NCBI GenBank assembly: GCA_964017235.1
Contig: CAXHLB010000008.1
Coordinates: 930,001 to 994,000, forward strand
Direction: 5' to 3'
DNA from: Sabellastarte sp. h YS-2021
Taxonomy: Eukaryota; Annelida; Polychaeta; Sabellida; Sabellidae
DNA length: 64,000 nt
The stretch's first letter is position 1, and each line of letters opens with the position of its first letter. Of this stretch, positions 25,126 through 38,598 are shown piece by piece. The notes below the pieces were generated by a model. That model saw only the letters and a program-made list of their open reading frames with translations. It had not been told where the DNA came from and ran no database searches. A program made the position numbers and the translations under genes.

Positions 25126-28100
25126 AGCTTTGGGACTTACAGCTAGCAGTAAATCTGCTGCAGGGAGATTCTGCGACTTGGGATGAAATATACTGGTTGC
25201 AGTAATTCATATATACAGAGGGTCATGTTTCCACCATAACTAAGCCAAATATTGAGATATTATGCTGCAATTTGGTCCAAACACTGAGTAAAAATTACCA
25301 ATAAAGATGGAATAGCTTTGGCACCTTCGAATTGGGTTAATCTATGTCACATTGCTCTGTAACCTGCAATGGGGTGGTCTAGCTGCATAAAACCCATATA
25401 CCTGGGGCGCCATTTTGGCAGCAGGGCTAAGCCAGATATTGGGATGTAATGCTGCAATTTGGGCCAAAGACTAAGGGGGTGGCACCAATAAATATGCAAC
25501 AGCTTTGGGACTTACAGCTAGCAGTAAATCTGCTGCAGGGAGATTCTGCGACTTGGGATGAAATATACTTGTTGCAGTAATTCATATATACAGGGGGTCA
25601 TGTTTCCACCATAACTAAGCCAAATATTGAGATATTATGCTGCAATTTGGTCCAAACACTGAGTAAAAATTACCAATAAAGATGGAATAGCTTTGGCACC
25701 TTCGAATTGGGTTAATCTATGTCACATTGCTCTGTAACCTGCGATGGGGTAGTCTAGCTGCATAAAACCCATATACCTGGGACGCCATTTTGGCAGGATA
25801 ACTAAGCCAAATATTGGGATGTAATGCTGCAATTTGGGCCAAAGACTGAGGGGGTGGCACCAATAAATATGCAACAGCTTTGGGACTTACAGCTAGCAGT
25901 AAATCTGCTGCAGGGAGATTCTGCGACTTGGGATGAAATATACTTGTTGCAGTAATTCATATATACAGGGGGTCATGTTTCCACCATAACTAAGCCAAAT
26001 ATTGAGATATTATGCTGCAATTTGGTCCAAACACTGAGTAAAAATTACCAATAAAGATGGAATAGCTTTGGCACCTTCGAATTGGGTTAATCTATGTCAC
26101 ATTGCTCTGTAACCTGCGATGGGGTAGTCTAGCTGCATAAAACCCATATACCTGGGACGCCATTTTGGCAGGATAACTAAGCCAAATATTGGGATGTAAT
26201 GCTGCAATTTGGGCCAAAGACTGAGGGGGTGGCACCAATAAATATGCAACAGCTTTGGGACTTACAGCTAGCAGTAAATCTGCTGCAGGGAGATTCTGCG
26301 ACTTGGGATGAAATATACTGGTTGCAGTAATTCATATATACAGAGGGTCATGTTTCCACCATAACTAAGCCAAATATTGAGATATTATGCTGCAATTTGG
26401 TCCAAACACTGAGTAAAAATTACCAATAAAGATGGAATAGCTTTGGCACCTTCGAATTGGGTTAATCTATGTCACATTGCTCTGTAACCTGCAATGGGGT
26501 GGTCTAGCTGCATAAAACCCATATACCTGGGGCGCCATTTTGGCAGCAGGGCTAAGCCAGATATTGGGATGTAATGCTGCAATTTGGGCCAAAGACTAAG
26601 GGGGTGGCACTAATAAATATGCAACAGCTTTGGGACTGACAGCTAGCAGTAAATCTGCTGCAGGGAGATTCTGCGACTTGGGATGAAATATACTTGTTGC
26701 AGTAATTCATATATACAGGGGGTCATGTTTCCACCATAACTAAGCCAAATATTGAGATATTATGCTGCAATTTGGTCCAAACACTGAGTAAAAATTACCA
26801 ATAAAGATGGAATAGCTTTGGCACCTTCGAATTGGGTTAATCTATGTCACATTGCTCTGTAACCTGCGATGGGGTAGTCTAGCTGCATAAAACCCATATA
26901 CCTGGGACGCCATTTTGGCAGGATAACTAAGCCAAATATTGGGATGTAATGCTGCAATTTGGGCCAAAGACTGAGGGGGTGGCACCAATAAATATGCAAC
27001 AGCTTTGGGACTTACAGCTAGCAGTAAATCTGCTGCAGGGAGATTCTGCGACTTGGGATGAAATATACTGGTTGCAGTAATTCATATATACAGAGGGTCA
27101 TGTTTCCACCATAACTAAGCCAAATATTGAGATATTATGCTGCAATTTGGTCCAAACACTGAGTAAAAATTACCAATAAAGATGGAATAGCTTTGGCACC
27201 TTCGAATTGGGTTAATCTATGTCACATTGCTCTGTAACCTGCAATGGGGTGGTCTAGCTGCATAAAACCCATATACCTGGGGCGCCATTTTGGCAGCAGG
27301 GCTAAGCCAGATATTGGGATGTAATGCTGCAATTTGGGCCAAAGACTAAGGGGGTGGCACCAATAAATATGCAACAGCTTTGGGACTTACAGCTAGCAGT
27401 AAATCTGCTGCAGGGAGATTCTGCGACTTGGGATGAAATATACTTGTTGCAGTAATTCATATATACAGGGGGTCATGTTTCCACCATAACTAAGCCAAAT
27501 ATTGAGATATTATGCTGCAATTTGGTCCAAACACTGAGTAAAAATTACCAATAAAGATGGAATAGCTTTGGCACCTTCGAATTGGGTTAATCTATGTCAC
27601 ATTGCTCTGTAACCTGCGATGGGGTAGTCTAGCTGCATAAAACCCATATACCTGGGACGCCATTTTGGCAGGATAACTAAGCCAAATATTGGGATGTAAT
27701 GCTGCAATTTGGGCCAAAGACTGAGGGGGTGGCACCAATAAATATGCAACAGCTTTGGGACTTACAGCTAGCAGTAAATCTGCTGCAGGGAGATTCTGCG
27801 ACTTGGGATGAAATATACTGGTTGCAGTAATTCATATATACAGAGGGTCATGTTTCCACCATAACTAAGCCAAATATTGAGATATTATGCTGCAATTTGG
27901 TCCAAACACTGAGTAAAAATTACCAATAAAGATGGAATAGCTTTGGCACCTTCGAATTGGGTTAATCTATGTCACATTGCTCTGTAACCTGCGATGGGGT
28001 AGTCTAGCTGCATAAAACCCATATACCTGGGACGCCATTTTGGCAGGATAACTAAGCCAAATATTGGGATGTAATGCTGCAATTTGGGCCAAAGACTGAG

Positions 28101-30974
28101 GGGGTGGCACCAATAAATATGCAACAGCTTTGGGACTTACAGCTAGCAGTAAATCTGCTGCAGGGAGATTCTGCGACTTGGGATGAAATATACTGGTTGC
28201 AGTAATTCATATATACAGGGGGTCATGTTTCCACCATAACTAAGCCAAATATTGAGATATTATGCTGCAATTTGGTCCAAACACTGAGTAAAAATTACCA
28301 ATAAAGATGGAATAGCTTTGGCACCTTCGAATTGGGTTAATCTATGTCACATTGCTCTGTAACCTGCAATGGGGTGGTCTAGCTGCATAAAACCCATATA
28401 CCTGGGGCGCCATTTTGGCAGCAGGGCTAAGCCAGATATTGGGATGTAATGCTGCAATTTGGGCCAAAGACTAAGGGGGTGGCACCAATAAATATGCAAC
28501 AGCTTTGGGACTTACAGCTAGCAGTAAATCTGCTGCAGGGAGATTCTGCGACTTGGGATGAAATATACTTGTTGCAGTAATTCATATATACAGGGGGTCA
28601 TGTTTCCACCATAACTAAGCCAAATATTGAGATATTATGCTGCAATTTGGTCCAAACACTGAGTAAAAATTACCAATAAAGATGGAATAGCTTTGGCACC
28701 TTCGAATTGGGTTAATCTATGTCACATTGCTCTGTAACCTGCGATGGGGTAGTCTAGCTGCATAAAACCCATATACCTGGGACGCCATTTTGGCAGGATA
28801 ACTAAGCCAAATATTGGGATGTAATGCTGCAATTTGGGCCAAAGACTGAGGGGGTGGCACCAATAAATATGCAACAGCTTTGGGACTTACAGCTAGCAGT
28901 AAATCTGCTGCAGGGAGATTCTGCGACTTGGGATGAAATATACTTGTTGCAGTAATTCATATATACAGGGGGTCATGTTTCCACCATAACTAAGCCAAAT
29001 ATTGAGATATTATGCTGCAATTTGGTCCAAACACTGAGTAAAAATTACCAATAAAGATGGAATAGCTTTGGCACCTTCGAATTGGGTTAATCTATGTCAC
29101 ATTGCTCTGTAACCTGCGATGGGGTAGTCTAGCTGCATAAAACCCATATACCTGGGACGCCATTTTGGCAGGATAACTAAGCCAAATATTGGGATGTAAT
29201 GCTGCAATTTGGGCCAAAGACTGAGGGGGTGGCACCAATAAATATGCAACAGCTTTGGGACTTACAGCTAGCAGTAAATCTGCTGCAGGGAGATTCTGCG
29301 ACTTGGGATGAAATATACTGGTTGCAGTAATTCATATATACAGAGGGTCATGTTTCCACCATAACTAAGCCAAATATTGAGATATTATGCTGCAATTTGG
29401 TCCAAACACTGAGTAAAAATTACCAATAAAGATGGAATAGCTTTGGCACCTTCGAATTGGGTTAATCTATGTCACATTGCTCTGTAACCTGCGATGGGGT
29501 AGTCTAGCTGCATAAAACCCATATACCTGGGACGCCATTTTGGCAGGATAACTAAGCCAAATATTGGGATGTAATGCTGCAATTTGGGCCAAAGACTGAG
29601 GGGGTGGCACCAATAAATATGCAACAGCTTTGGGACTTACAGCTAGCAGTAAATCTGCTGCAGGGAGATTCTGCGACTTGGGATGAAATATACTGGTTGC
29701 AGTAATTCATATATACAGAGGGTCATGTTTCCACCATAACTAAGCCAAATATTGAGATATTATGCTGCAATTTGGTCCAAACACTGAGTAAAAATTACCA
29801 ATAAAGATGGAATAGCTTTGGCACCTTCGAATTGGGTTAATCTATGTCACATTGCTCTGTAACCTGCGATGGGGTAGTCTAGCTGCATAAAACCCATATA
29901 CCTGGGACGCCATTTTGGCAGGATAACTAAGCCAAATATTGGGATGTAATGCTGCAATTTGGGCCAAAGACTGAGGGGGTGGCACCAATAAATATGCAAC
30001 AGCTTTGGGACTTACAGCTAGCAGTAAATCTGCTGCAGGGAGATTCTGCGACTTGGGATGAAATATACTGGTTGCAGTAATTCATATATACAGGGGGTCA
30101 TGTTTCCACCATAACTAAGCCAAATATTGAGATATTATGCTGCAATTTGGTCCAAACACTGAGTAAAAATTACCAATAAAGATGGAATAGCTTTGGCACC
30201 TTCGAATTGGGTTAATCTATGTCACATTGCTCTGTAACCTGCAATGGGGTGGTCTAGCTGCATAAAACCCATATACCTGGGGCGCCATTTTGGCAGCAGG
30301 GCTAAGCCAGATATTGGGATGTAATGCTGCAATTTGGGCCAAAGACTAAGGGGGTGGCACCAATAAATATGCAACAGCTTTGGGACTTACAGCTAGCAGT
30401 AAATCTGCTGCAGGGAGATTCTGCGACTTGGGATGAAATATACTTGTTGCAGTAATTCATATATACAGGGGGTCATGTTTCCACCATAACTAAGCCAAAT
30501 ATTGAGATATTATGCTGCAATTTGGTCCAAACACTGAGTAAAAATTACCAATAAAGATGGAATAGCTTTGGCACCTTCGAATTGGGTTAATCTATGTCAC
30601 ATTGCTCTGTAACCTGCGATGGGGTAGTCTAGCTGCATAAAACCCATATACCTGGGACGCCATTTTGGCAGGATAACTAAGCCAAATATTGGGATGTAAT
30701 GCTGCAATTTGGGCCAAAGACTGAGGGGGTGGCACCAATAAATATGCAACAGCTTTGGGACTTACAGCTAGCAGTAAATCTGCTGCAGGGAGATTCTGCG
30801 ACTTGGGATGAAATATACTTGTTGCAGTAATTCATATATACAGGGGGTCATGTTTCCACCATAACTAAGCCAAATATTGAGATATTATGCTGCAATTTGG
30901 TCCAAACACTGAGTAAAAATTACCAATAAAGATGGAATAGCTTTGGCACCTTCGAATTGGGTTAATCTATGTCA
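24250..30974. repeat. Segmental duplicate, copy 2 (partner 10750-17474)
   Basis: Downstream partner of the 13,500-bp-offset pair. It carries A204 at 24579 and T361 at 26611 at the same relative places as copy 1, and the order QB PA RB QA QA RB PA RB QA RA SB QA QA RA RA SB QA. To the left k64 is PA where copy 1 has QA, and to the right k83 is SB where copy 1 has RB. Confidence 0.8.
25126..30000. repeat. Block k67-k79 (downstream twin region)
   Basis: Class order is RB QA QA RB PA RB QA RA SB QA QA RA RA. It lies wholly within the downstream copy of the 13,500-bp-offset duplication. It holds the T361 marker at 26611 and the four-A run at 28501-30000 (QA QA RA RA). SB reappears here at 28126 after an absence of 30 monomers. 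Confidence 0.85.
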
Positions 30975-31500
30975 CATTGCTCTGTAACCTGCGATGGGGT
31001 AGTCTAGCTGCATAAAACCCATATACCTGGGACGCCATTTTGGCAGGATAACTAAGCCAAATATTGGGATGTAATGCTGCAATTTGGGCCAAAGACTGAG
31101 GGGGTGGCACCAATAAATATGCAACAGCTTTGGGACTTACAGCTAGCAGTAAATCTGCTGCAGGGAGATTCTGCGACTTGGGATGAAATATACTGGTTGC
31201 AGTAATTCATATATACAGGGGGTCATGTTTCCACCATAACTAAGCCAAATATTGAGATATTATGCTGCAATTTGGTCCAAACACTGAGTAAAAATTACCA
31301 ATAAAGATGGAATAGCTTTGGCACCTTCGAATTGGGTTAATCTATGTCACATTGCTCTGTAACCTGCAATGGGGTGGTCTAGCTGCATAAAACCCATATA
31401 CCTGGGGCGCCATTTTGGCAGCAGGGCTAAGCCAGATATTGGGATGTAATGCTGCAATTTGGGCCAAAGACTAAGGGGGTGGCACCAATAAATATGCAAC

Positions 31501-31875
31501 AGCTTTGGGACTTACAGCTAGCAGTAAATCTGCTGCAGGGAGATTCTGCGACTTGGGATGAAATATACTTGTTGCAGTAATTCATATATACAGGGGGTCA
31601 TGTTTCCACCATAACTAAGCCAAATATTGAGATATTATGCTGCAATTTGGTCCAAACACTGAGTAAAAATTACCAATAAAGATGGAATAGCTTTGGCACC
31701 TTCGAATTGGGTTAATCTATGTCACATTGCTCTGTAACCTGCGATGGGGTAGTCTAGCTGCATAAAACCCATATACCTGGGACGCCATTTTGGCAGGATA
31801 ACTAAGCCAAATATTGGGATGTAATGCTGCAATTTGGGCCAAAGACTAAGGGGGTGGCACCAATAAATATGCAAC
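31501..31875. repeat. Hybrid monomer k84 (A form with B base at 348)
   Basis: Eight of nine diagnostic bases are A-type, but position 348 (31848) is A as in form B. It is the only copy in the window in which the nine-base linkage is broken. Either a short conversion tract with a breakpoint between monomer positions 310 and 348, or a single G-to-A change, would explain it. Confidence 0.8.
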
Positions 31876-34800
31876 AGCTTTGGGACTTACAGCTAGCAGT
31901 AAATCTGCTGCAGGGAGATTCTGCGACTTGGGATGAAATATACTTGTTGCAGTAATTCATATATACAGGGGGTCATGTTTCCACCATAACTAAGCCAAAT
32001 ATTGAGATATTATGCTGCAATTTGGTCCAAACACTGAGTAAAAATTACCAATAAAGATGGAATAGCTTTGGCACCTTCGAATTGGGTTAATCTATGTCAC
32101 ATTGCTCTGTAACCTGCGATGGGGTAGTCTAGCTGCATAAAACCCATATACCTGGGACGCCATTTTGGCAGGATAACTAAGCCAAATATTGGGATGTAAT
32201 GCTGCAATTTGGGCCAAAGACTGAGGGGGTGGCACCAATAAATATGCAACAGCTTTGGGACTTACAGCTAGCAGTAAATCTGCTGCAGGGAGATTCTGCG
32301 ACTTGGGATGAAATATACTGGTTGCAGTAATTCATATATACAGGGGGTCATGTTTCCACCATAACTAAGCCAAATATTGAGATATTATGCTGCAATTTGG
32401 TCCAAACACTGAGTAAAAATTACCAATAAAGATGGAATAGCTTTGGCACCTTCGAATTGGGTTAATCTATGTCACATTGCTCTGTAACCTGCAATGGGGT
32501 GGTCTAGCTGCATAAAACCCATATACCTGGGGCGCCATTTTGGCAGCAGGGCTAAGCCAGATATTGGGATGTAATGCTGCAATTTGGGCCAAAGACTAAG
32601 GGGGTGGCACCAATAAATATGCAACAGCTTTGGGACTTACAGCTAGCAGTAAATCTGCTGCAGGGAGATTCTGCGACTTGGGATGAAATATACTTGTTGC
32701 AGTAATTCATATATACAGGGGGTCATGTTTCCACCATAACTAAGCCAAATATTGAGATATTATGCTGCAATTTGGTCCAAACACTGAGTAAAAATTACCA
32801 ATAAAGATGGAATAGCTTTGGCACCTTCGAATTGGGTTAATCTATGTCACATTGCTCTGTAACCTGCGATGGGGTAGTCTAGCTGCATAAAACCCATATA
32901 CCTGGGACGCCATTTTGGCAGGATAACTAAGCCAAATATTGGGATGTAATGCTGCAATTTGGGCCAAAGACTGAGGGGGTGGCACCAATAAATATGCAAC
33001 AGCTTTGGGACTTACAGCTAGCAGTAAATCTGCTGCAGGGAGATTCTGCGACTTGGGATGAAATATACTTGTTGCAGTAATTCATATATACAGGGGGTCA
33101 TGTTTCCACCATAACTAAGCCAAATATTGAGATATTATGCTGCAATTTGGTCCAAACACTGAGTAAAAATTACCAATAAAGATGGAATAGCTTTGGCACC
33201 TTCGAATTGGGTTAATCTATGTCACATTGCTCTGTAACCTGCGATGGGGTAGTCTAGCTGCATAAAACCCATATACCTGGGACGCCATTTTGGCAGGATA
33301 ACTAAGCCAAATATTGGGATGTAATGCTGCAATTTGGGCCAAAGACTGAGGGGGTGGCACCAATAAATATGCAACAGCTTTGGGACTTACAGCTAGCAGT
33401 AAATCTGCTGCAGGGAGATTCTGCGACTTGGGATGAAATATACTGGTTGCAGTAATTCATATATACAGGGGGTCATGTTTCCACCATAACTAAGCCAAAT
33501 ATTGAGATATTATGCTGCAATTTGGTCCAAACACTGAGTAAAAATTACCAATAAAGATGGAATAGCTTTGGCACCTTCGAATTGGGTTAATCTATGTCAC
33601 ATTGCTCTGTAACCTGCAATGGGGTGGTCTAGCTGCATAAAACCCATATACCTGGGGCGCCATTTTGGCAGCAGGGCTAAGCCAGATATTGGGATGTAAT
33701 GCTGCAATTTGGGCCAAAGACTAAGGGGGTGGCACCAATAAATATGCAACAGCTTTGGGACTTACAGCTAGCAGTAAATCTGCTGCAGGGAGATTCTGCG
33801 ACTTGGGATGAAATATACTTGTTGCAGTAATTCATATATACAGGGGGTCATGTTTCCACCATAACTAAGCCAAATATTGAGATATTATGCTGCAATTTGG
33901 TCCAAACACTGAGTAAAAATTACCAATAAAGATGGAATAGCTTTGGCACCTTCGAATTGGGTTAATCTATGTCACATTGCTCTGTAACCTGCGATGGGGT
34001 AGACTAGCTGCATAAAACCCATATACCTGGGACGCCATTTTGGCAGGATAACTAAGCCAAATATTGGGATGTAATGCTGCAATTTGGGCCAAAGACTGAG
34101 GGGGTGGCACCAATAAATATGCAACAGCTTTGGGACTTACAGCTAGCAGTAAATCTGCTGCAGGGAGATTCTGCGACTTGGGATGAAATATACTGGTTGC
34201 AGTAATTCATATATACAGGGGGTCATGTTTCCACCATAACTAAGCCAAATATTGAGATATTATGCTGCAATTTGGTCCAAACACTGAGTAAAAATTACCA
34301 ATAAAGATGGAATAGCTTTGGCACCTTCGAATTGGGTTAATCTATGTCACATTGCTCTGTAACCTGCAATGGGGTGGTCTAGCTGCATAAAACCCATATA
34401 CCTGGGGCGCCATTTTGGCAGCAGGGCTAAGCCAGATATTGGGATGTAATGCTGCAATTTGGGCCAAAGACTAAGGGGGTGGCACCAATAAATATGCAAC
34501 AGCTTTGGGACTGACAGCTAGCAGTAAATCTGCTGCAGGGAGATTCTGCGACTTGGGATGAAATATACTTGTTGCAGTAATTCATATATACAGGGGGTCA
34601 TGTTTCCACCATAACTAAGCCAAATATTGAGATATTATGCTGCAATTTGGTCCAAACACTGAGTAAAAATTACCAATAAAGATGGAATAGCTTTGGCACC
34701 TTCGAATTGGGTTAATCTATGTCACATTGCTCTGTAACCTGCAATGGGGTGGTCTAGCTGCATAAAACCCATATACCTGGGGCGCCATTTTGGCAGCAGG

Positions 34801-36444
34801 GCTAAGCCAGATATTGGGATGTAATGCTGCAATTTGGGCCAAAGACTAAGGGGGTGGCACCAATAAATATGCAACAGCTTTGGGACTTACAGCTAGCAGT
34901 AAATCTGCTGCAGGGAGATTCTGCGACTTGGGATGAAATATACTTGTTGCAGTAATTCATATATACAGGGGGTCATGTTTCCACCATAACTAAGCCAAAT
35001 ATTGAGATATTATGCTGCAATTTGGTCCAAACACTGAGTAAAAATTACCAATAAAGATGGAATAGCTTTGGCACCTTCGAATTGGGTTAATCTATGTCAC
35101 ATTGCTCTGTAACCTGCGATGGGGTAGACTAGCTGCATAAAACCCATATACCTGGGACGCCATTTTGGCAGGATAACTAAGCCAAATATTGGGATGTAAT
35201 GCTGCAATTTGGGCCAAAGACTGAGGGGGTGGCACCAATAAATATGCAACAGCTTTGGGACTTACAGCTAGCAGTAAATCTGCTGCAGGGAGATTCTGCG
35301 ACTTGGGATGAAATATACTGGTTGCAGTAATTCATATATACAGGGGGTCATGTTTCCACCATAACTAAGCCAAATATTGAGATATTATGCTGCAATTTGG
35401 TCCAAACACTGAGTAAAAATTACCAATAAAGATGGAATAGCTTTGGCACCTTCGAATTGGGTTAATCTATGTCACATTGCTCTGTAACCTGCAATGGGGT
35501 GGTCTAGCTGCATAAAACCCATATACCTGGGGCGCCATTTTGGCAGCAGGGCTAAGCCAGATATTGGGATGTAATGCTGCAATTTGGGCCAAAGACTAAG
35601 GGGGTGGCACCAATAAATATGCAACAGCTTTGGGACTGACAGCTAGCAGTAAATCTGCTGCAGGGAGATTCTGCGACTTGGGATGAAATATACTTGTTGC
35701 AGTAATTCATATATACAGGGGGTCATGTTTCCACCATAACTAAGCCAAATATTGAGATATTATGCTGCAATTTGGTCCAAACACTGAGTAAAAATTACCA
35801 ATAAAGATGGAATAGCTTTGGCACCTTCGAATTGGGTTAATCTATGTCACATTGCTCTGTAACCTGCAATGGGGTGGTCTAGCTGCATAAAACCCATATA
35901 CCTGGGGCGCCATTTTGGCAGCAGGGCTAAGCCAGATATTGGGATGTAATGCTGCAATTTGGGCCAAAGACTAAGGGGGTGGCACCAATAAATATGCAAC
36001 AGCTTTGGGACTTACAGCTAGCAGTAAATCTGCTGCAGGGAGATTCTGCGACTTGGGATGAAATATACTTGTTGCAGTAATTCATATATACAGGGGGTCA
36101 TGTTTCCACCATAACTAAGCCAAATATTGAGATATTATGCTGCAATTTGGTCCAAACACTGAGTAAAAATTACCAATAAAGATGGAATAGCTTTGGCACC
36201 TTCGAATTGGGTTAATCTATGTCACATTGCTCTGTAACCTGCGATGGGGTAGTCTAGCTGCATAAAACCCATATACCTGGGACGCCATTTTGGCAGGATA
36301 ACTAAGCCAAATATTGGGATGTAATGCTGCAATTTGGGCCAAAGACTGAGGGGGTGGCACCAATAAATATGCAACAGCTTTGGGACTTACAGCTAGCAGT
36401 AAATCTGCTGCAGGGAGATTCTGCGACTTGGGATGAAATATACT
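31849..36444. repeat. 18-monomer-offset duplicate, copy 1 (partner 38599-43194)
   Basis: k85-k96 read QA QA SB... in detail QA SB QA QA SB QA SB PB QA SB PB QA, with A253 at 34003 and 35128. The same order and the same A253 placements occur 6750 bp downstream. Over 4596 bp the only difference I noticed is A at 40946 in the partner. The left edge is the hybrid base at 31848 and the right edge is the T/G marker at 36445. Confidence 0.8.
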
Positions 36445-38598
36445 TGTTGCAGTAATTCATATATACAGGGGGTCATGTTTCCACCATAACTAAGCCAAAT
36501 ATTGAGATATTATGCTGCAATTTGGTCCAAACACTGAGTAAAAATTACCAATAAAGATGGAATAGCTTTGGCACCTTCGAATTGGGTTAATCTATGTCAC
36601 ATTGCTCTGTAACCTGCGATGGGGTAGTCTAGCTGCATAAAACCCATATACCTGGGACGCCATTTTGGCAGGATAACTAAGCCAAATATTGGGATGTAAT
36701 GCTGCAATTTGGGCCAAAGACTGAGGGGGTGGCACCAATAAATATGCAACAGCTTTGGGACTTACAGCTAGCAGTAAATCTGCTGCAGGGAGATTCTGCG
36801 ACTTGGGATGAAATATACTGGTTGCAGTAATTCATATATACAGGGGGTCATGTTTCCACCATAACTAAGCCAAATATTGAGATATTATGCTGCAATTTGG
36901 TCCAAACACTGAGTAAAAATTACCAATAAAGATGGAATAGCTTTGGCACCTTCGAATTGGGTTAATCTATGTCACATTGCTCTGTAACCTGCAATGGGGT
37001 GGTCTAGCTGCATAAAACCCATATACCTGGGGCGCCATTTTGGCAGCAGGGCTAAGCCAGATATTGGGATGTAATGCTGCAATTTGGGCCAAAGACTAAG
37101 GGGGTGGCACCAATAAATATGCAACAGCTTTGGGACTTACAGCTAGCAGTAAATCTGCTGCAGGGAGATTCTGCGACTTGGGATGAAATATACTTGTTGC
37201 AGTAATTCATATATACAGGGGGTCATGTTTCCACCATAACTAAGCCAAATATTGAGATATTATGCTGCAATTTGGTCCAAACACTGAGTAAAAATTACCA
37301 ATAAAGATGGAATAGCTTTGGCACCTTCGAATTGGGTTAATCTATGTCACATTGCTCTGTAACCTGCGATGGGGTAGTCTAGCTGCATAAAACCCATATA
37401 CCTGGGACGCCATTTTGGCAGGATAACTAAGCCAAATATTGGGATGTAATGCTGCAATTTGGGCCAAAGACTGAGGGGGTGGCACCAATAAATATGCAAC
37501 AGCTTTGGGACTTACAGCTAGCAGTAAATCTGCTGCAGGGAGATTCTGCGACTTGGGATGAAATATACTGGTTGCAGTAATTCATATATACAGGGGGTCA
37601 TGTTTCCACCATAACTAAGCCAAATATTGAGATATTATGCTGCAATTTGGTCCAAACACTGAGTAAAAATTACCAATAAAGATGGAATAGCTTTGGCACC
37701 TTCGAATTGGGTTAATCTATGTCACATTGCTCTGTAACCTGCAATGGGGTGGTCTAGCTGCATAAAACCCATATACCTGGGGCGCCATTTTGGCAGCAGG
37801 GCTAAGCCAGATATTGGGATGTAATGCTGCAATTTGGGCCAAAGACTAAGGGGGTGGCACCAATAAATATGCAACAGCTTTGGGACTGACAGCTAGCAGT
37901 AAATCTGCTGCAGGGAGATTCTGCGACTTGGGATGAAATATACTTGTTGCAGTAATTCATATATACAGGGGGTCATGTTTCCACCATAACTAAGCCAAAT
38001 ATTGAGATATTATGCTGCAATTTGGTCCAAACACTGAGTAAAAATTACCAATAAAGATGGAATAGCTTTGGCACCTTCGAATTGGGTTAATCTATGTCAC
38101 ATTGCTCTGTAACCTGCAATGGGGTGGTCTAGCTGCATAAAACCCATATACCTGGGGCGCCATTTTGGCAGCAGGGCTAAGCCAGATATTGGGATGTAAT
38201 GCTGCAATTTGGGCCAAAGACTAAGGGGGTGGCACCAATAAATATGCAACAGCTTTGGGACTTACAGCTAGCAGTAAATCTGCTGCAGGGAGATTCTGCG
38301 ACTTGGGATGAAATATACTTGTTGCAGTAATTCATATATACAGGGGGTCATGTTTCCACCATAACTAAGCCAAATATTGAGATATTATGCTGCAATTTGG
38401 TCCAAACACTGAGTAAAAATTACCAATAAAGATGGAATAGCTTTGGCACCTTCGAATTGGGTTAATCTATGTCACATTGCTCTGTAACCTGCGATGGGGT
38501 AGTCTAGCTGCATAAAACCCATATACCTGGGACGCCATTTTGGCAGGATAACTAAGCCAAATATTGGGATGTAATGCTGCAATTTGGGCCAAAGACTG

